DNA of 7,536 nt from Pseudanabaena sp. CAN_BIN31 (GTDB lineage: Bacteria; Cyanobacteriota; Cyanobacteriia; Pseudanabaenales; Pseudanabaenaceae): contig JAJAZG010000388.1 of NCBI GenBank assembly GCA_026785865.1, forward strand, positions 1 to 7,536, given 5' to 3'. Every line of letters begins with the position of its first letter. The first letter of the stretch is position 1. The notes below the pieces were generated by a model. That model ran no database searches. It was not told the origin of the DNA and saw only the letters and a list, made by a program, of their open reading frames with translations. Of this stretch, positions 6,561 through 7,536 are shown piece after piece. The position numbers were made by a program, and so were the translations under genes.

Positions 6561-7536
6561 CTCACCTTACGCAGATAGAAATCCAAAGGATCAACATTTC
6601 AGGAAAAGGGTATAAAGGAGTATACTAGAGGAGGATTTAAGGATAACTATTCCTAAAGCTAAATTAAGAATAGCGAAAGGTATAAAAACATGCACGCAGA
6701 TATGTTGGATTTATACAGTGACTATCTGATCAGTTCGTTCGGTGCGACAACAGCAACAGGACTATCAAAACTATTGGAAGGAGCAATAGGACATGACGAA
6801 GTAACCCAATGGTTAAGTCATAAAGCCAGAACATCAGCCGAATTATGGGTGAAGGTAAAGCCATATGTGAGAGAAATCGAAAGTGAGGAAGGGGTACTGA
6901 TTATTGACGATAGTATCGAGGAAAAACCCTATACAGACGAAAACGAACAGGTGTGTTGGCACTATGACCATAGTAAAGATCGGCAAGTGAAAGGCATCAA
7001 CTTTATTACCAGTTTGTATAGCAGTCAAGATATCGGACTACCGATTGGGTTTCAACTGATAACAAAAACGGAATACTATGTGGATGAAAAAACAGGAAAG
7101 ACAAGACGGAGGAGTGCCATAGGAAAAAACGATTATTTTCGAGCCTTGATCGCCCAAGCGGTCAGAAACCAAGTAAAGTTTCGCTATGTACTCTGTGATG
7201 CTTGGTTTGCTTCTGCTGAGAATATGAATTTTGTGAAACAAGGGCAACGTAAACATTTTGTGATGCCCTTGAAGACCAATCGTAAGATTGCTTTGAGTGC
7301 TGAAGACAAAGACAATGGTAAGTATGTGACATTGGAAGCAGTGAATTTAGAATTAGATAGCAAAATCAAAATTTATCTTGAAGGGGTTACTTTTCCCCTG
7401 TCGCTGATTAAGCAAGTCTTCGTAAACGAAGATGGCAGCACTGCTATTCTTTATCTTGTCACTAGCAACCTAAAACTCACGCACACGCAAATTACAACGA
7501 TCTATCGCAAACGATGGAAAATTGAAGAATTTCACA
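6561..7536 (+). mobile_element. Insertion sequence, IS4-type, left part (right end beyond window)
   Basis: The element is recognised by its transposase. The left boundary is uncertain: the AT-rich stretch after the terminator changes at about 6561, where CTCACCTTACGCAGATAG could be the left terminal inverted repeat, since many cyanobacterial elements have ends containing TTACGCA. This cannot be confirmed because the right end is outside the window. No HIP1 octamer occurs from 6539 onward, against at least 16 upstream, which agrees weakly with foreign DNA. The insertion seems to lie just downstream of the ABC gene terminator and breaks no visible gene. Confidence 0.6.
6690..7536 (+). CDS. DDE transposase, IS4 superfamily (3' end cut by window)
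   Basis: An open frame of 282 codons runs from the ATG at 6690 to the window edge without a stop. The protein begins MHADMLDLYSDYLISSFGAT. It would cut and join the ends of its own insertion sequence by RNase H-like two-metal chemistry. The three acidic residues can be placed: Asp73 or Asp74 in LIIDDSIEEKP, Asp170 in VLCDAWFAS, and Glu279 in YRKRWKIEEFH. The last gives Y272-x2-R275-x3-E279, the start of the Y-R-E-K signature of the IS4 superfamily; the Lys expected at about 286 lies beyond the window. An in-frame TAA at 6660-6662 excludes a longer N-terminus. AAAGG at 6676-6680, 9 nt before the ATG, is a suitable ribosome binding site. No frameshift or internal stop is seen, so the visible part looks intact. 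Exact IS family (IS4 or IS701-like) is not resolved. Confidence 0.92.
   Translation, partial: MHADMLDLYSDYLISSFGATTATGLSKLLEGAIGHDEVTQWLSHKARTSAELWVKVKPYVREIESEEGVLIIDDSIEEKPYTDENEQVCWHYDHSKDRQVKGINFITSLYSSQDIGLPIGFQLITKTEYYVDEKTGKTRRRSAIGKNDYFRALIAQAVRNQVKFRYVLCDAWFASAENMNFVKQGQRKHFVMPLKTNRKIALSAEDKDNGKYVTLEAVNLELDSKIKIYLEGVTFPLSLIKQVFVNEDGSTAILYLVTSNLKLTHTQITTIYRKRWKIEEFH

Noticed and set aside
6610..6625. Small inverted repeat GTATA...TATAC with a TATACT -10-like box
   Set aside because: Five-base arms are expected by chance in AT-rich DNA and no matching -35 is seen, so I did not list it as a promoter.
6628..6634. Strong Shine-Dalgarno-like GAGGAGG before the transposase
   Set aside because: No ATG, GTG or TTG follows at a usable distance; the ATG at 6690 is 55 bases away and has its own AAAGG. 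It is probably chance or part of the insertion sequence leader.
6843..7369. Three minus-strand frames inside the transposase region
   Set aside because: They lie antisense to a clear DDE transposase with placed catalytic residues and show no family resemblance.
1..7536. CRISPR array, tRNA, rRNA or riboswitch
   Set aside because: I saw no regularly spaced direct repeats, no cloverleaf-like segment and no known riboswitch core; intergenic regions are short and explained by hairpins and promoters.

Overview
The window looks like chromosomal DNA from a cyanobacterium. The octamer GCGATCGC (HIP1, a cyanobacterial hallmark) occurs at least 16 times in the first 6.5 kb. A type III glutamine synthetase (GlnN) lies behind a recognisable NtcA-type promoter. 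The Hsp70-like protein and the stand-alone gamma carbonic anhydrase are also of kinds common in cyanobacteria. A Pseudanabaena-like, non-heterocystous lineage would fit, since type III GS is known as the only GS in one Pseudanabaena strain, but the genus is inference.

Layout. (1) 4-1635, minus: a complete short Hsp70-family ATPase that is not a canonical DnaK. (2) 1636-1868: a 233-bp divergent intergenic region with a 24-bp perfect hairpin (1676-1730) and a predicted NtcA-activated promoter (1759-1800) facing glnN. (3) 1869-4040, plus: glnN, complete. (4) 4041-4142: a convergent gap with a bidirectional terminator hairpin (4095-4137). (5) 4143-4643, minus: a gamma-carbonic-anhydrase-family left-handed beta-helix protein with all three zinc-ligand histidines. 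(6) 4644-4718: a short divergent region dominated by an imperfect palindrome that puts a perfect TATAAT on each strand. (7) 4719-6503, plus: a fused two-domain peptide/nickel-type ABC ATPase, closed by a 16-bp hairpin terminator (6504-6538). (8) From about 6561 to the window end, plus: the left part of an insertion sequence with an IS4-type DDE transposase (6690 onward), cut by the window edge. No gene-free stretch exceeds about 235 bases.

The genes do not form one pathway. Each is apparently its own transcription unit, in alternating orientation: divergent, convergent, divergent. The glnN unit (ammonium assimilation under nitrogen control) is the best-understood part. The ABC ATPase has no permease or binding-protein gene beside it, as is common for cyanobacterial transporters with scattered subunits. 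I see no CRISPR array, tRNA, rRNA, phage module or evident new defence system. The notable signals are regulatory or structural: the NtcA promoter geometry, the large hairpin in a divergent region where no gene ends, and the twin-TATAAT palindrome.
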